Of a stretch of DNA of 64,000 nucleotides, positions 46,072 through 57,590 are shown in pieces; within the stretch, counting starts at the first letter, position 1, and each line of letters opens with the position of its first letter. The position numbers and the translations under genes were made by a program. The notes below the pieces were generated by a model, which worked only from the letters and a program-made list of their open reading frames with translations, was not told the origin of the DNA and did no database searches. This stretch comes from Charina bottae. Taxonomy: Eukaryota > Chordata > Lepidosauria > Squamata > Charinaidae. The stretch is taken from NCBI GenBank assembly GCA_023362775.1, contig JALMGJ010000020.1:682001-746000 (forward strand). Reading direction: 5' to 3'.

Positions 46072-46463
46072 CAGTCCTCACTTAATGACCATTTGTTTAG
46101 TGATAGTTCAGACTTACGACAGTGCTGAAAAAACTGACTTACAACCGGTGCTCACACTTACGACCATTGCAGCGTCCCCACAGTCACGTGATCACGACTT
46201 GGGCGCTTGGCAACTGGTTCGCATTTATGACCATTGCAGCATCCCATCGTCACGTGATCACCATTTTCGACCTTCCTGGCCGGCTTCTGGCAAGCAAAAT
46301 CAATGGGGAACCATGTGATTTGCTTAACTACCATGTGGTTTGCTTAACAACCACGGTTGACTGCTGCAAAAAAGGTGGTAAAATCGGGTCGGATTCACTT
46401 AATGACCGCTTTGCTTAGCAACCGAAATTCCGGTCTCAATTGTGGTTAAGCGAGAACTACCTG
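46072..46463. mobile_element. Tigger-like MITE
   Basis: Starts CAGTCCTCACTTAATGACCA and ends CGAGAACTACCTG, flanked by TA at 46070-46071 and 46464-46465. It lies in the intron between exons 20 and 21. Confidence 0.8.
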
Positions 46464-46687
46464 TAAAGCCCTAACCCAAGGGGCCTGATGTGGAATTATA
46501 AGATACAGCTGAGTTGTATCCCTGAATAGGCCATACATTCAGAAAAGAGAGATGACTAGTCCAGTATCCTTTCTGCTGTTATTCTTTGATAGAAAAATCA
46601 GCCAGAGTAAGATGGAAGTCACATTAATTGCAACATTCCATTGTTATGGGCAATGGCTTTGATATTATGGAAATAATATCTTTATAG

Positions 46688-46750
46688 GGTGGCAAAGGAA
46701 GCAAAGGAGAAGGAGGAGACCCAGGTGACCATGGACTTCGAGGAGATCCG
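46688..46750 (+). CDS. COL6A3: COL6A3 exon 21: Gly-X-Y repeats with RGD
   Basis: A 63-base exon encoding GGKGSKGEGGDPGDHGLRG then DP, seven triplets. The RGD in GLRGDP is conserved with mammals; the upstream mammalian RGD of this exon (GERGDVG) is GEGGDPG here and so is absent. Acceptor ATCTTTATAG, donor CCG|GTAAAT. Confidence 0.95.
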
Positions 46751-48693
46751 GTAAATAGGTTGAAAGATCCTTAGATGTTTATACTTCAGATTTCAAATTG
46801 CAGCCACAAAGAAAAAAAGGGGGGAAAAGAGAGACAAATAATTTTTTCCTTTATCTCTTTTTTCCTTTCTTTTCTCTTTCACATTGACTATATCTTTTTC
46901 TTTAAATGTACTTCTTATTATATATGTAAAATATTTTAATAAACACTCTTAAAAAAGAATTCAAATTGCAGCAGTTTTCAAACGTTAACTATCAGAATGG
47001 CCAGGCTTCACGCTTGCAAGAACTACTTTATTTTTATTGAAATTTTCAATCTTTTATTGAGGCCTGCGAGGCAGAAGAGTGCAAAACTAGGGTTCGGAAG
47101 AGCAGAGCAGAGAGCTTCGGAGCACATGCTGAGCCTAGGAGACTGTTTTCAGGACTGAGCTGGTAGCACTCAAAAATCCCCTCCTGGTTTTCTCTCAGTC
47201 TCTTCCACTTCAGCAGTCTAATGGTCCTCCAGAAAAGACCAATCCCTCTGATGGGAAGATGGGCAGACAAAGCATCTGCAGGCACACGGGACTGATTTCT
47301 AAAGTTGTGTCTGCTCTGGGCTGATAGTGGTTGGGCAGAATACACCGTCGTGAGTAAGGCAACATTTTGAGTTACAACCTGTGCTGCTTTGCCCTTCCAC
47401 GTTCATCTTTTAAACTCTCAATTTCTTCTTTCTAATTTTTTAAGACATTTGTGAGTTTTGGTTACTTATCAAAGCTGCCTGGAGAGATCCATTCTGTATC
47501 TCCTGTCATCTAGCAGCTATACCGGAAAAACCTATCAGAAAAGAGAAGCAGTAATCCCAAACCAGCACCACAATACATGGACTGAAATCTAGATTTTTAA
47601 GACATTTCTTTTTCTGCATAAATTCTTCTGAAAAACAATTTGAATCAACCAGAATTCTCACCCATTCTTAATGAGGTTTTTTAGCCATTTCATGCAAATA
47701 TTAAATTGTGTGCAGGATAGAATACAAACATCCAGTACCCCGTATTCCACAGTCCACAGGGCAGGACAACATTTTCCTCAGTGCCACTTTGGGCCATGAA
47801 AGACTTAAACCCAACAGTACTTTGCTTCCTAACCCCAAGCAAGCCAGAATGTTACCCAGAAGCCCAGGGAATCATTGGAGTTCTCTTTCCCTTGTCCGTT
47901 TCCCAGTGCAAATGTGTTAGTAAGCTGAAGCAAGTTATCAAACAAGTCAATGATGTAAACAAAGTCTGTGTACCAAAACTTCTGTGCAAGGATTTCTCCT
48001 CCTGCAGCCTGGTGTCCTAAATTTGCATCCATGTGTTCAGAAACCTTCCTCTTTTTCTTCTCAGTTTGTCAAGGTACAAGTCATATTACTGGAGCCTATA
48101 AGTCTTCAACTTTATGTAGCTTTTTGTGCAGAAAACACCTTGGAGTTCAGGCAGAACGGGGTTTTGTGAATCTGGCAGGATCAGTCCATCATCGTGCACC
48201 TGAATGTACCCAGAGAGTTTGCACCAAGATGCTTCATAGATCTGTAGGACGCTTGATGAGGCATCCCCTACTTCTATGAGATGCTGGGGAATGAAAATAC
48301 TTTGCTTTGCCTACTTTTAGACCTCAGAAGCAACATTTGCTTGGTGCACATAAGAAAACCCCAGAATGGCTAAATGTCAGAGTTCCTGAATTGGAGACAC
48401 GCTGGCAACATGCTTCATTTAAATTCACTTCATAGCACCTAAAGTAGAAACGTTACATACTTATCCTACCCTTCTTTCAAGGAGACTGGGGCAGAATCCC
48501 TGTATTATTTTTACAACATTCTGCAAGAAAAGTTAGAGAGACAAAGAAGGCCCAGGTTTACCAGATGAGCTCTGTGGATGTGTCAGGATTGAAGGCAATC
48601 TTTCTTTGAACTATGTCCATCACTCTGACAACTGTGTTACAGTAAACATTTTATAACCTTTGTCTCACTCTGTTTGCTTTTCATTGCTTCCAG
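46751..48693 (+). other. COL6A3: COL6A3 intron 21
   Basis: No repeat family or gene recognised. A 99-codon minus-strand ORF at 47046-47345 has no similarity I know and is probably chance. Confidence 0.7.
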
Positions 48694-48759
48694 GGTACTT
48701 TTGGAACTGATAGTACTCAGAGCGGACCCAAAGGCCAAAAAGGAGAACTTGGACCAGCG
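48694..48759 (+). CDS. COL6A3: COL6A3 exon 22: Gly-X-Y repeats with an interruption
   Basis: A 66-base exon encoding GTFGTDSTQSGPKGQKGELG then PA. The stretch GTDSTQSGP breaks the Gly-X-Y register, at the same position as the known interruption in mammalian alpha-3 (GQDSQERGP). Acceptor ATTGCTTCCAG, donor GCG|GTAAAG. Confidence 0.95.
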
Positions 48760-49527
48760 GTAAAGTATAATTCCTTATACTTTAGAGTTAGATAGAGATG
48801 CCACCTGGCTTGGGAGGCTGTCCTAGAACTTCCAAAATCCAGTCTGGATTGCTCTGGAAATTTAACCCAATCTAATGACTGGATTAATTGCCCCTCAGAC
48901 TAGTAAAGTAAAGCTGCATGTAACTATAGACGTTTTGGTTTTCTCATATTAAAAAATGGGAGGGATGAGGAATGAAAGTTAATCTATTAAAGATGAAATC
49001 AATCAGTAGGTAAGACCAACTGGTCAGATCAACTCAGAAAACAACATCATATAACCACTCGGGAAGAGAGACCATCAATAAGGAGGTAGACCATTATGGG
49101 TAAAATATAAAACTAATAAGTTCTCCATCTCAAGATTTTCCATCCCATAAAACACTCTATTTGAGATAATAGAGATGGCGGCATGATCACTAAGATCTCT
49201 CTAATTTGAGAGCAGACTTAACCAGTTTCTGAAATCCAGTATAAATCCTACCTCCTTTCCTCATTATAATGCCTCTTGAAAAAAGAAAGATATTCGGCAC
49301 CAGAGCTTTATTGAGGCCCAGAACTGGAATGGAGGTAGTTCAGAATCTTTCTGAATTATCCCATTCTAGGATTCATCCATATCCAATACATAGCCCTAAT
49401 TTACAGACAAGAAAAAGAAGAGAAATAAAGAATATTTTAGTTGAATGTATTTTTTTATCGTTCTGTTGTGACTTCTACTTGTCTCTTATTTAGTGATAAA
49501 CAATTTCAGCATTCTCTATTCTTACAG
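48760..49527 (+). other. COL6A3: COL6A3 intron 22
   Basis: Nothing recognised. Confidence 0.75.
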
Positions 49528-49581
49528 GGAGAATCTGGAAGAAATGGACCACGAGGTGACGCAGGAGGAATTGGCAGAGAT
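49528..49581 (+). CDS. COL6A3: COL6A3 exon 23: Gly-X-Y repeats with extra RGD
   Basis: A 54-base exon encoding GESGRNGPRGDAGGIGRD, six triplets. It contains an RGD (GPRGDAG) where mammalian alpha-3 has GVPGGPG. Acceptor ATTCTTACAG, donor GAT|GTGCGT (a slightly weak donor). Confidence 0.95.
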
Positions 49582-49724
49582 GTGCGTATAATTCTCCCTG
49601 CTATTTGATTTGCTGATAACTAATAGTTTCCAGGTTAATAGGAGTCAAACATATATATCAATGTATTTATTTGAAATGTTTGAATACTATGCTTAATCAA
49701 ATTTGGTTCCTGGATGGTTTAGAA

Positions 49725-50045
49725 CAGGGGTGGGAAACCTTTTTTCTGCCAAGGGCCATTTTGATATTTATAATATCATTCGCGGACTGGGGGCGGGGTT
49801 TGCGGGTGGGAGCCAATTGCACAGAAGGGGGTGGGGTTTGGGGGCAGGAGCCAATCGCACACATTGGGGGATGGGGTTTGCGAGCGGGAGCCAATCACAA
49901 GCACCGGGGGCGGGGTTTGTGGGCGGGAGCCAATCGCACGCACTGGGGGCAGGGTTTGCGGGCACCTGCGGTTGCCTTGGTGGGGCCAGACCAAATGATT
50001 TCGCAGGCCTTATACGGCCCGTGGGCCGGACGTTCCCCACCCCTG
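49725..50045. mobile_element. hAT-type non-autonomous element with internal tandem repeats
   Basis: Ends are CAGGGGTGGGAAAC and its near complement GTTCCCCACCCCTG. The 8-bp duplication GTTTAGAA lies at 49717-49724 and 50046-50053. Inside are about five imperfect copies of a 40-base unit containing GGAGCCAATCGCAC and GGGGGCGGGGTTTG. It encodes no transposase; the ORFs over it are repeat artefacts. Confidence 0.92.
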
Positions 50046-50944
50046 GTTTAGAATAATATAGGAACAATTTAGGTCATGGCAATATGTCGAGGCAAGATCC
50101 CATAATTGCATGGGATTATGCGCTGAGATTCACACTTCAAACTTTAAAAGCTAATGTATTTGTTTAATTATTCATATTTTGATATTTACTAAACCAAATA
50201 GAGAAATTGAGGTGGGTAGCGGGGAGGAGAGGAGTATGACCAATGGGGAAAGGAAAGTCAATAAAGACTGATTATTGTGCTGCAGTTTTGTCAATAGTGT
50301 TGCATTACTCCAGAGAAGCTTGTGTAGCATCCCTTGATTAAGTTTCTGAGTGTGAAATATTGGCTGATTTATTGGCTTTGATTTGAGTTGATGTGAATTA
50401 CATACTGCAAAATTTTGATCTGGAGAGACAACTAGGAAGGATGACATGGTGGCAGTAATAGTTTTGTCCCTGTGATAAAAGAGAGAAAGGGGCCCCACTC
50501 TCCCAGGGAATAATGACAGATGAAGACTGAAAGATACATATCTCGATTCCAGAAGGGAACTGGGGAAGAAGAGAATGAGGATGCTGGTTGGGAAGGAACT
50601 ATGAGCAGTTGCTACAAAATTATGTTTAAAGAATAATGATAACCAAGGCAGGAAGCTTCTCTCAGTGTTTTGCATCATGTTAAGAAATAAAGCTGAAGCT
50701 GGGTCAGGGTGTGCACAAAATTTCTATCACAAAATGTACTGACTTTGAAATGGAAACAAAACATGTGTTTTGAGTGTTTGTTTCAAGGCCAACACAGCAA
50801 AACACTCTTTTTGGTGTTCCAACTGTTCTGAACACAGAGGTTGGGCTGTTGTATGTGACTTATGATTGGGTTACTTTTTTCAAACTTTTTTCAGCAGCTG
50901 GGATCAGTCATGTCCCTAGACTGGAATGGGATGTTATGCCAGTG

Positions 50945-51412
50945 TAGACTGACCATATTTCCTTGAGACAAAAACGGGACAAGAGGAATGGGCGGGGGCA
51001 GAGCGGCTGGTTGGGGGGGGCAGGGGGGTCGCCTCCACCTGTTGGCGCGTGGGGGAGTGGGCTGGGTGGAGCGGGAGCGGAGCAGCTGGTTGGGGGGGCG
51101 GGGAGGTTTGCCTCCGCCTATCAGCGTGCGGGAGGGGCGGGGCGGGCAGCGTGATGGGTGGGGGCGGAGCAGCTGATTGGAGGGAACCCAGAAGGGGAAT
51201 TGCCTCTGCCTGTCGCGGTGCTGGGCCCGCCTCTCCCACCTCCTTTGCTGGTGCTGGTGGGCGGGGGCAATTCCTCCTCCGGGTTCCCTCCAGTTGGCTG
51301 CTCCGCCTCCGCCTGTTCCTGAAAAATGGGACAAAACTGGCATTTATGTTAAAATGACGGGATGGTTGAGAAAAGGGGAAAAAACCTAGGTCATATGACA
51401 TAGGTCAGCCTA
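50945..51412. mobile_element. GC-rich hAT-type element
   Basis: Ends are TAGACTGACCATAT and GGTCAGCCTA (inverted TAGGCTGACC). The duplication TGCCAGTG lies at 50937-50944 and 51413-51420. The core has about three imperfect repeats of 70-85 bases (GAGCAGCTGGTTGGGGGG-type units with a GCCTCCGCCT block) and a fold-back between GGAGGGAACCCAGAAGGGGA and TCCTCCGGGTTCCCTCC. It is non-coding despite several long GC-rich ORFs. Confidence 0.85.
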
Positions 51413-52737
51413 TGCCAGTGGAGCTTTGAGGCTAACATAGCAGTTAAGCACATGCAAACTTCTTCTATAGGGGAGCTGAGCTCGACTCAATGGCATCTTT
51501 ATCATTACCTTTATGATGAAGGTTGCTTGAATTTCTGCCAGTCTGCTTAGGAAATTATTGCTGCTTTGTGTGTGAATGTGTGTTTCTGATTGTTATGGGA
51601 CATTACAGTTAATGTGGCTGTATATGTGCTTCGCTTTGTTTTATTTATTTTATTTGAAAAGTTCCATGTATGCCATTGGTGTTGAGATGGTTAAATTGCA
51701 AAATCTACTAATACAGTGTTGGTTTGATTGATCTGCTGAGTTTTATTATGCATGTATACTCTGGACATATTCTTGTGTCTTACTAATATTGACCTTCGTG
51801 TTATATTTAAAAATACAAAGATTCTATGTTGGGTTAGGATGATGAAATTGGTTGAGCTTTGGTATGTGAGTGCATTCTAGGCATACCTTTGTTGTAATGT
51901 TCATTTTATTAATACAATTAAAAAGAACCAGGAGCCCATTTTTTGTAATCAGGAATCACTCCTATGTGCAAACAAAAACATCTGCCAAGACTGAGTCAGT
52001 TGCACCTGACAGACTAAAAACAGGGGGAAAAACATGCCAGATCTCTTGCTTGATCTTGCTAAATAGAAAATCAGTGTCTACAAAGATAAAATAAGATAAA
52101 AATAAACCTGAGTATTTCAAAATCTTAACAAAGGGCTTTTGGATGATAGATTCTACTCTGAACAGATTTTTCAGTGGGTAATAATAGAATCATATTCCCA
52201 TTGCTACTTATGGGGATTTATTTTAATATTTTAAAAATGTTTTAAAAATTATCCTCCTGGACAACTTTTCTGTAATTTGGTTGGGAGATAGGAATTGACA
52301 TGAGCTTGTGACTCTGGATGAAAAACAAGGGATCAGCAGTATGTTTCCCATGTTTCTATATGGCTAAGATACTCAAAATGTTTCAAGTTGCATTCCGATG
52401 GAACTCTCTAGCCATTTTTGTTCCATTAGAACAGGGCTAAGTCGGAACAATCTAATTGAATTTTTGAGTAAGGCAGTTCTGTTCCAAGCTTGAAACAAAA
52501 CATGTTTTCTATTTTGTGCATACCTCTAGGGCCAAATCTTATTCATTCCCTTTCCCACACCTTGAAGCCTGAGTCCTCTGCTTCCTACAGCATTTGGTTG
52601 TAGAAAGATACACATTTGTGTATCCACCAAAAAAAAAAAAGAGAGAATAATAAACTGTAGATAATTACCAAAATAAGAAAAAAAATCTAGTAATACCTTT
52701 GCATAACAGTTAATGGCTATGCTGTATTTGTTTCAAG

Positions 52738-52773
52738 GGAGGACTTGGCAGAAGAGGACAACCAGGGATCAAA
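52738..52773 (+). CDS. COL6A3: COL6A3 exon 24: Gly-X-Y repeats (36 bases)
   Basis: Encodes GGLGRRGQPGIK, four triplets. Acceptor TTTGTTTCAAG, donor AAA|GTAAGC. The length matches the 12-residue exon of other vertebrates. Confidence 0.94.
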
Positions 52774-54202
52774 GTAAGCCTTTATTATGTTTTCACATGA
52801 TGTATGTTTGTGTTGTATAAATATTCTGTATGTGTTTTATAAATATTGGGTATACATATGGGTAGGGGAAGGGAAGACAGCCAAATCTAAGTGGTATCCT
52901 TACTTGGAAATGTTGAAAAAGTGAAAAATATAGAATATTGTTTTTGAAATTCTCAGTTGTTAAATAACTTTGCATTTAGGAGAATTTGTTGAGAAGAATA
53001 TACTTACTCAGCCCACCAGCATGCTTCAGATAGACAACCATTTTATAATCTTTTTGGAACAAATCATACAGTATATAGCATGGATATATTTCACAAACAT
53101 CTGTTTGAAAAAAATGCTTGTTATAAATAAGACCTTCAGTCTAGTAAGGCAACATAGTTATAATTCTTTACTGATTTTTACAAAAAAAAAAAGGTCTCCA
53201 GTTCTCTTTTTTTACTCATTACATCTTTATTCTACCTTTCTTCCAAAAAAACCCATTACAGTACTGTTGGCATACAGTATGTGGTTCTTTGTGTGCATGG
53301 TATCCTCACCACAATGCTGTCAATTAGATTAAGGTAGAGTAATTGAAATCCTGACTGCTCCACATCTGTCCATGAGTTTTGTGGACATAAATGTTTAAGG
53401 AAGGTGAGACTTTTAATCAAATACGTGGGTAAATCCAAAGGAAAGTAGATTTTAAAACTTAAGTAATGAAAATGGCTGCATTCTGGAAGTAGTTCACATC
53501 CACCGACAGAACCTGACTCCATTTGACCCACGTGTCCAAAGGAAATAAGAAGCGTGCAGCTTTTAACTGAAATTATATGAACATAAGAAAATGCCACTCT
53601 GCCTTTTCAAGCAGTAGCCGTATCAACGCTTGCAAGGGCCCTACAAGAAAGCAATGCGGTCGGATTTCCCTAGGGCTTGTTACTAACTGTTATTTAGTTA
53701 CACTGATTTATCGTGACTTTCCCCAGTCTCCTTTTACAGCTGTTTCAGGATGCAGGCAGACATATCCTGCCCTTTATGAAATTGCATCTGAGGGCAGGTT
53801 GTGCCTTCTTCCTGTGACTGAATGGTGGGAAAACCTGCCACCGTTTGCTTTTCGGCAGAAGCCAGATCTCAACGAGAGGGATGGTCTGCGCCTCGTGTTA
53901 ATCACAGTTACCCCTTCATTTCTTGAAGCAACATTCCAAATGTGAAAACTGTCATGGATGGATGGATGGATGGATGGATGGATGGATGGATGGATGGATG
54001 GATTCTTGAGGACATGTTTGAAGAAATAAATATGCTGGCTTGAGGTAAAGAAACGGCAGGCATCATTTGAGCTCCATGGTTTGTGTCTGTTGTGTGAGAA
54101 GCAGGAGGGTTGTAGATGGCCAAAATCTCTCCAGGTTCCACGTAGGCTGACTAATCCTTGGTTTCATTACCTTGTCCGTTCAATTATTTTGATATATCTT
54201 AG
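52774..54202 (+). other. COL6A3: COL6A3 intron 24
   Basis: Contains a GGAT microsatellite at 53953-54004; the rest shows no named feature. Confidence 0.75.
53953..54004 (+). repeat. (GGAT)n microsatellite
   Basis: About 12 perfect GGAT units, the same motif as at 9667-9729. Confidence 0.95.
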
Positions 54203-54265
54203 GGAAATAAAGGTGCCCTTGGTCCACCAGGATTTGATGGAGAACAAGGAATTAAAGGCCCCCAG
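54203..54265 (+). CDS. COL6A3: COL6A3 exon 25: Gly-X-Y repeats
   Basis: A 63-base exon encoding GNKGALGPPGFDGEQGIKG then PQ, seven triplets. Acceptor ATATATCTTAG, donor CAG|GTGAGT. Confidence 0.95.
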
Positions 54266-55351
54266 GTGAGTTTTTGCAGCTCATTCTTCAAAAGTAGGAA
54301 ATGTGAGATAGATGACATTGGGGGGAGGTTGGGGAGGGAGGTTGTGTTAATCTGTTGCAGCAAAAACAACAACAAACTCAACAGTAGTTTACTGATTAAG
54401 TTACTAACTGGTTTATTGCTACCTATTTAATTGCAAAAAGCTTTTGTAGATTTCAGCTGACTGTTTCCAAGCCATCAAGTATTACCTTGGATTGTCAAAT
54501 AATATAGTTTACAGTTGTATTAATTTATGGCCAGAGCCCCCCAAAACGGTGCCCAAGAAGAAGCAGGCTACAGAAGGAGATTATAGATAATATTGTACAG
54601 CTATTTATATAACTAGAACAGAACAGAAAATCAAGGTAAAAAAGATACAGAGAAGTTCAGCACTGGAGAATCAGAAACTAGGAAGCCAAAAGCCCATGAA
54701 ATGCAAGCCCTCAAATGCACACACGAGATTAAAAGCTGTCAGTTCTCAACAGCAACAACTGTTGATAACTATCGATTTCTCTCTCTGTGTATGCATATAC
54801 AGTATGTATAATTGCCATCTGAAGTTGTTATGAGTGTTATTGTCTTCCACCGCATCACTGATTCCTAGATTTGGAGGGTACATTAGAGGTCATATAATCC
54901 AGCCCTCTGCTCAGTGCATTTCATAATTCTAAAGAATGTTAATTAATAATGTTAAGAATGCAATAGAATTGCTAAACCATATATGAGGCACTGTAAAAAT
55001 AATGGGTGTTGTCTTTTATGCCACTGCGTGTTCCAGTGGCATCACATCTGGCTGATGTAAATGTCTATGTGCACCCTAAATGAAGGTCTATGTAGGGCTC
55101 TGAGTACAGTATTACATCATTCTATATAATTGTGAATTATTCTATATAATCTTCTATTGTGATGCAGTTGTCTGAATTTTTTTGATAGAGGGAAAAAGTA
55201 AATTCATTCATTTCTGTTCATTCAGCGATAACATAGTACTGTGGCTTTGAGAGTTGATCTCACATCTTAGTTCAACTTGTATTTCAAGAATGTAGCAATT
55301 TTATACCAAAACGTTTCTGCCTCAACTATTTATTTTTGCTTATTTGCACAG
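54266..55351 (+). other. COL6A3: COL6A3 intron 25
   Basis: Holds a short ancient CR1 end at 54865-54930; nothing else recognised. Confidence 0.75.
54865..54930 (-). mobile_element. Ancient CR1 3' end fragment
   Basis: CTAGATTTGGAGGGTACATTAGAGGTCATATAATCCAGCCCTCTGCTCAGTGCA-type text, in part, is the antisense of the conserved CR1 3' end found across amniotes. Confidence 0.6.
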
Positions 55352-55414
55352 GGACCACCTGGCACAACTGGAATTCCTGGTCTTCAAGGAGAGCTCGGCC
55401 TCCCTGGTCAGAGG
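55352..55414 (+). CDS. COL6A3: COL6A3 exon 26: Gly-X-Y repeats
   Basis: A 63-base exon encoding GPPGTTGIPGLQGELGLPG then QR, seven triplets. Acceptor TATTTGCACAG, donor AGG|GTAAAA. Confidence 0.95.
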
Positions 55415-56329
55415 GTAAAATTAGGTTTTTGTATCTTCAGGGATGTTCTTACAGAGCAAATTGTAAACCCTCTTAGATGGGGAAAACTCAGTGATTGTTG
55501 TCTGTTTCTAATCATCATCAGAAGTGTCGCTGAAGGAGCGGTCTAACATTAGACAGCTGTGGTGACTGGGAGTGGAAAAGAATTCTATTACGGATTCCGT
55601 TGGGAGTCAATTTCTTTCCAGCCTGGCAGGAAAAAAAAGTCTAGAGAGCATTTCTCTTCTCATTAAAAAAAGCTGCAGAGTCATATGATAATCCCAGAGA
55701 GCAGTTTCTACACAGGCCTTTGTGGCTGTGTGGTTGTTGGGCGCCTTTCCTAGAAAAACAGAAGATAAGCCCACAGCCCCAGCCACCTGGGTCGCTTAGA
55801 AAGTTAGGTCAGCCCCAAAAGGCCCAGCAGTTTTTTCCTTTGGGTTTTTGATGAAGAATCTGTAGAAGAAACTGCCTGGCTGAGAATTTGCCCTGCAAGT
55901 GGGCAATAACAAGGACTGGATTTACAGCCCTAACTCTGACGTGGCGTGATAATGTTCACACAAATATATTGCAACGTGAAGATTTGGATGTGGTTAAATG
56001 CCCAAATCTGCATGCAAACATGCTGAAGTTTTTTTAAGAAACGTTTTGAACTGGCCCTTGACATACAAATAGTCTTACTGGATTAAGCCAAGCCACACTT
56101 TAATCCAGCATTTTGTGTTCCACAGTAGTCAACCTCAGTAGGGCCTCAGGGGTCCTTGCAAGCAGGGGATGGAGAAACATCCCTCTTCCACTACTAGTCT
56201 CCTGAACTGGCGTTTGGAGGCATGCTGTCCCCCAGCCAGAAGTACAAACTTTCCTCCAATCCTCTTTTAAAGCCATCAATTTAATGGCCTAATATTACCA
56301 TGCTTTTGGCAAGAATCTAACTATGCCCT

Positions 56330-57510
56330 GTGTGAAGAACTACTTCCTTTTTTACCTATTGTGAATCTTTGTCCAGTCAGCTTCATTGGAGGAGTCCTGG
56401 TCCTCGTGGTTGGCAAGAGGGAGAAGACCTTCTCCTGGTTCAATTTCACCATACCACATGTGATTTTGTAGACTTTGATCCTGTCTTGTCGCAGTCACCA
56501 TTTTCCTAAACCAAAGAGTTACAAATTTTCTAGCCCTTTTTCATAAGGAAGGTGTTGGACACTCTGACCATTTTCCTTGTTCTATATATCCTTTCCATCT
56601 GTATTATACCTGTATGTACACAGTATTCCAGATGAGAATGCATCATGGATTTGTATAAGGGCATTACAATGTTGGCAGTCTTATTTTTAGTCCTTATTTT
56701 TAGTGATCCTAATGATCACTAGTGTGGAGCTAGCCTTTTTCATGGCAGCTGTACATTGAGTCAACATCTTGAGCTACCCACTATGTACTCAAGATCTTTT
56801 TTATGGTTAGTTACAGACAGCTCAGTCCCCATAAGCTAGGGTTTTATGTCCTGGTTTGAATTGAATTTGATTTGCTATTTGCTTAAGAATTCACATAGTT
56901 TAACAAGTTCTTCTGGAATCTTCACAACCTCTTTTGGTCCTCACTACTCTAAATAGTTTGGCATCCCAAGCTAGTATCCTTTATGAAGAGGTGAAAAAGC
57001 ATGGGTCCCCACACAGGTCCTTGAAGGACTTGGCTTTTTATTTTCTGCCTTGAAAAAAGTGCCTGTTTGCTCCTACTTTTTGCTTGTCATTTTTAATCAT
57101 TCAACTATACAGTACATAAAAGGACAAGTGTTTTTACTCCACGAATACAAGAGTCTTTGATAAGCAACTTTATCAAAGGCTTGTTGAAAATCTATACAAA
57201 GGCAACAGGCTTGCCTCCATTCACAGGCCTATTGACAATCTCAGAGAGCTTTAGAAAGCTGATGAGGCAAGATTTACCTTTGCAAAATCCATGCTGATTT
57301 TTCATAGCAAGGCTTGTTCCTCTATATCAGTGTTTCTCAACCTTGGCAGCTTGAAGATGTGTGGACTTCAACTCCCAGAATTCCCCAGCCAGCCATGCAC
57401 ATCTTCAAGCTGCCAATGTTGAGAAATACTGCTCTATATGCTTAGGGTTTTTTTTCTCTCTAATTATAGTTTCCATCAATTTTTCTGGAACAGTTACTAA
57501 CCTGACCACA
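56330..57510 (-). mobile_element. Ancient CR1 LINE 3' region, antisense
   Basis: Ordered blocks such as TTTTTCATAAGGAAGGTGTT, CACAGTATTCCAGATGAGAA, TTTGTATAAGGGCATTACAA, TTTGGCATCCCAAGCTAGTA, TTTATCAAAGGCTTGTTGAA and ATCCATGCTGATTTTT follow the antisense of the CR1 3' untranslated region known from turtles, crocodiles and birds. It is interrupted by the hAT MITE at 57328-57431 and resumes until just before exon 27. Confidence 0.7.
57328..57431. mobile_element. 104-bp palindromic hAT MITE
   Basis: CAGTGTTTCTCAACCTTGGC and its near complement form long inverted arms; almost the whole element folds back. The 8-bp duplication CTCTATAT lies at 57320-57327 and 57432-57439. Confidence 0.93.
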
Positions 57511-57527
57511 ATTTCCTGTTTTTGTAG

Positions 57528-57590
57528 GGTGCTGGAGGTCCAGCTGGAGCTTCTGGGGAGCGTGGTAGGCCTGGTCCTCTTGGTAAAAAG
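57528..57590 (+). CDS. COL6A3: COL6A3 exon 27: Gly-X-Y repeats
   Basis: A 63-base exon encoding GAGGPAGASGERGRPGPLG then KK, seven triplets. Acceptor TGTTTTTGTAG, donor AAG|GTCAGT. Ancient CR1-derived sequence reaches almost to the acceptor. Confidence 0.95.

Larger units (their letters stand above)
49582..52737 (+). other. COL6A3: COL6A3 intron 23
   Basis: Contains two GC-rich hAT-type elements. 51421-52700 is AT-rich with nothing recognised. Confidence 0.8.
55415..57527 (+). other. COL6A3: COL6A3 intron 26
   Basis: The first 900 bases are unique-looking. The rest is an old antisense CR1 with a small hAT MITE inside it. Confidence 0.75.

Noticed and set aside
47046..47345. Minus-strand 99-codon ORF
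   Set aside because: No domain, no similarity known to me, no splice or promoter context; likely chance.
49671..50067. Overlapping ORFs of 65-126 codons on both strands
   Set aside because: All translate the tandem repeats of a hAT element.
50891..51401. Pro/Arg/Gly-rich ORFs up to 155 codons and a possible CpG island
   Set aside because: The sequence lies within a transposon with its own ends and target duplication, so it is neither a gene nor a host promoter.
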